A DNA stretch of 7,171 nt from Mycobacterium sp. (GTDB taxonomy: Bacteria; Actinomycetota; Actinomycetes; Mycobacteriales; Mycobacteriaceae). Location of the stretch: positions 1 to 7,171 of the forward strand of contig JAFAQO010000608.1 of NCBI GenBank assembly GCA_019246375.1, given 5' to 3'. Under the pieces are notes generated by a model. That model was not told where the DNA came from. It did not search any database and saw only the letters and a program-made list of their open reading frames with translations. Position numbers and translations under genes: made by a program. This document shows, one piece after another, positions 6,918-7,171 of the stretch (its first letter is position 1; each line of letters starts with the position of its first letter).

Positions 6918-7010
6918 TCAGTGGCAACAGTGCACATCGGCAACAGCGCAATCCCCCACGGCAATGAGTGCCAAGACATAGCACTCTCTGTACCTGGACG
7001 CTGTATGCAT
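6918..7010 (-). CDS. Cysteine-rich leaderless leader peptide upstream of subI
   Basis: This 30-codon ORF encodes a peptide starting MHTASRYREC and ending ADVHCCH, with Cys10, Cys21, Cys28 and Cys29. The adjacent TGT-TGC codons (6929-6924) are two codons before the TGA. The ATG at 7010 has no Shine-Dalgarno but stands 7 nt after a consensus mycobacterial -10 (7023-7018), so the transcript would begin at or next to the A of the start codon, a leaderless mRNA. As I recall, leaderless sORFs with consecutive cysteine codons upstream of sulfur genes in M. smegmatis have been reported as cysteine-responsive attenuators, including one before its sulfate-binding protein gene. Function, position and codon content agree here. 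The peptide itself need not act: stalling at Cys codons when Cys-tRNA is scarce would be the sensor. Other start sites and an overlapping Cys-rich frame exist, so the exact frame is inferred. Confidence 0.68.
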   Translation of the reverse strand: MHTASRYRECYVLALIAVGDCAVADVHCCH

Positions 7011-7017
7011 GGCGCGA

Positions 7018-7023
7018 AGCTTA
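7018..7023 (-). promoter_or_regulatory. -10 element of the subI operon promoter
   Basis: TAAGCT on the - strand fits the TANNNT consensus of SigA promoters in mycobacteria. The 7-nt gap to the ATG at 7010 places the predicted transcription start on the A of that codon. No good -35 hexamer is visible 16-18 nt upstream (sequence there is near ATCGAG), which is common for mycobacterial promoters. Confidence 0.6.
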
Positions 7024-7067
7024 ACAGAAAACAGAATTGGCTCGATCGCCGCCGCGGATAAAGCGCC

Positions 7068-7154
7068 TCAATGGGTCAAGAGCCAGGTGACGATTACCAA
7101 AACGACCAGAGCGACCAGCACCAAGGTCACCCGTGACCGCGGCATTCCGGTCAC
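7068..7154 (-). CDS. Possible small single-span membrane peptide
   Basis: A 28-residue frame starts at GTG 7154 (or ATG 7145, giving 25 residues) and stops at TGA 7068. After a short basic head (PRSR) comes an almost unbroken hydrophobic run of about 18 residues (VTLVLVALVVLVIVTWLL) ending in TH. That is the profile of a one-helix membrane peptide with its N terminus inside. GTGAGGAAG at 7170-7162 includes a usable Shine-Dalgarno about 8-10 nt before the GTG, and a TGA at 7169-7167 closes the frame upstream, so it is not the tail of a longer gene in this frame. It ends 44 nt before the -10 of the subI operon promoter. I do not recognise the family. A chance hydrophobic frame remains possible because its length is so small. 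Confidence 0.4.
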   Translation of the reverse strand: MTGMPRSRVTLVLVALVVLVIVTWLLTH

Positions 7155-7171
7155 CTGGGGACTTCCTCACC

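Noticed and set aside
6863..6979. A 38-codon frame from ATG 6979 on the - strand
   Set aside because: It lacks a Shine-Dalgarno and a suitably placed -10, and has only two scattered cysteines. The sORF at 7010 explains the region better.
6673..6984. A 103-codon cysteine-rich frame (GTG 6984) overlapping the subI leader and the subI 5' end
   Set aside because: Most of its length is out of frame with the clearly real subI coding sequence, it has no ribosome binding site or correctly spaced -10, and the adjacent leaderless ATG at 7010 fits far better. Only its Cys-Cys overlap is noted as a finding.
7041..7053. GCGATCG (7050-7044, - strand) complementary to CGATCGC (6862-6856) as a possible leader stem
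   Set aside because: The upstream copy lies before the predicted transcription start at 7010, so both arms would not be in the same RNA.
1..7171. CRISPR arrays, tRNA/rRNA genes, insertion sequences or prophage genes
   Set aside because: No spaced repeats, cloverleaf-like tRNA segments, transposase motifs or terminal inverted repeats were seen; the window is a core metabolic locus apart from the MIRU-like element.

Overview
This is GC-rich actinobacterial DNA, almost certainly from a Mycobacterium. The encoded proteins closely resemble, from memory, the M. tuberculosis products Rv2391-Rv2393 (sulfite reductase, APS reductase, ferrochelatase) and Rv2397c-Rv2400c (sulfate ABC transporter). The non-coding features also look mycobacterial: a MIRU-type repeat, TANNNT -10 promoters and leaderless starts. 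The species cannot be fixed. M. tuberculosis is unlikely, because the genes that separate che1 from cysA1 there (ggtB, Rv2395, the apr/PE_PGRS41 segment) are absent.

The window holds the assimilatory sulfate pathway as two convergent operons. On the + strand, positions 1-2798 carry the sulfur-reduction operon: sirA (5' end cut off by the window edge), cysH and che1. CysH reduces APS to sulfite, SirA reduces sulfite to sulfide, and Che1 inserts iron into sirohydrochlorin to make the siroheme SirA needs. sirA and cysH overlap by ATGA. cysH and che1 are separated by a 53-bp MIRU-like element that supplies the che1 ribosome binding site and recreates a TGATG junction. A 182-bp convergent spacer follows (2799-2980).

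On the - strand, the import operon reads subI (6799) -> cysT -> cysW -> cysA (2981): sulfate-binding lipoprotein, two permeases and ATPase. subI/cysT and cysT/cysW are joined by ATGA overlaps, and cysA follows after 26 nt.

The most interesting part is the subI leader. A well-formed -10 (7023-7018, - strand) stands 7 nt upstream of an ATG that opens a 30-codon ORF ending in His-Cys-Cys-His-stop, with four cysteines in all. This fits a leaderless, cysteine-sensing attenuator peptide controlling sulfate uptake. Between it and subI are a 12-bp palindrome, a small hairpin and a sequence complementary to the subI Shine-Dalgarno. At the right edge (7068-7154, - strand) is a possible 28-residue single-membrane-span peptide.
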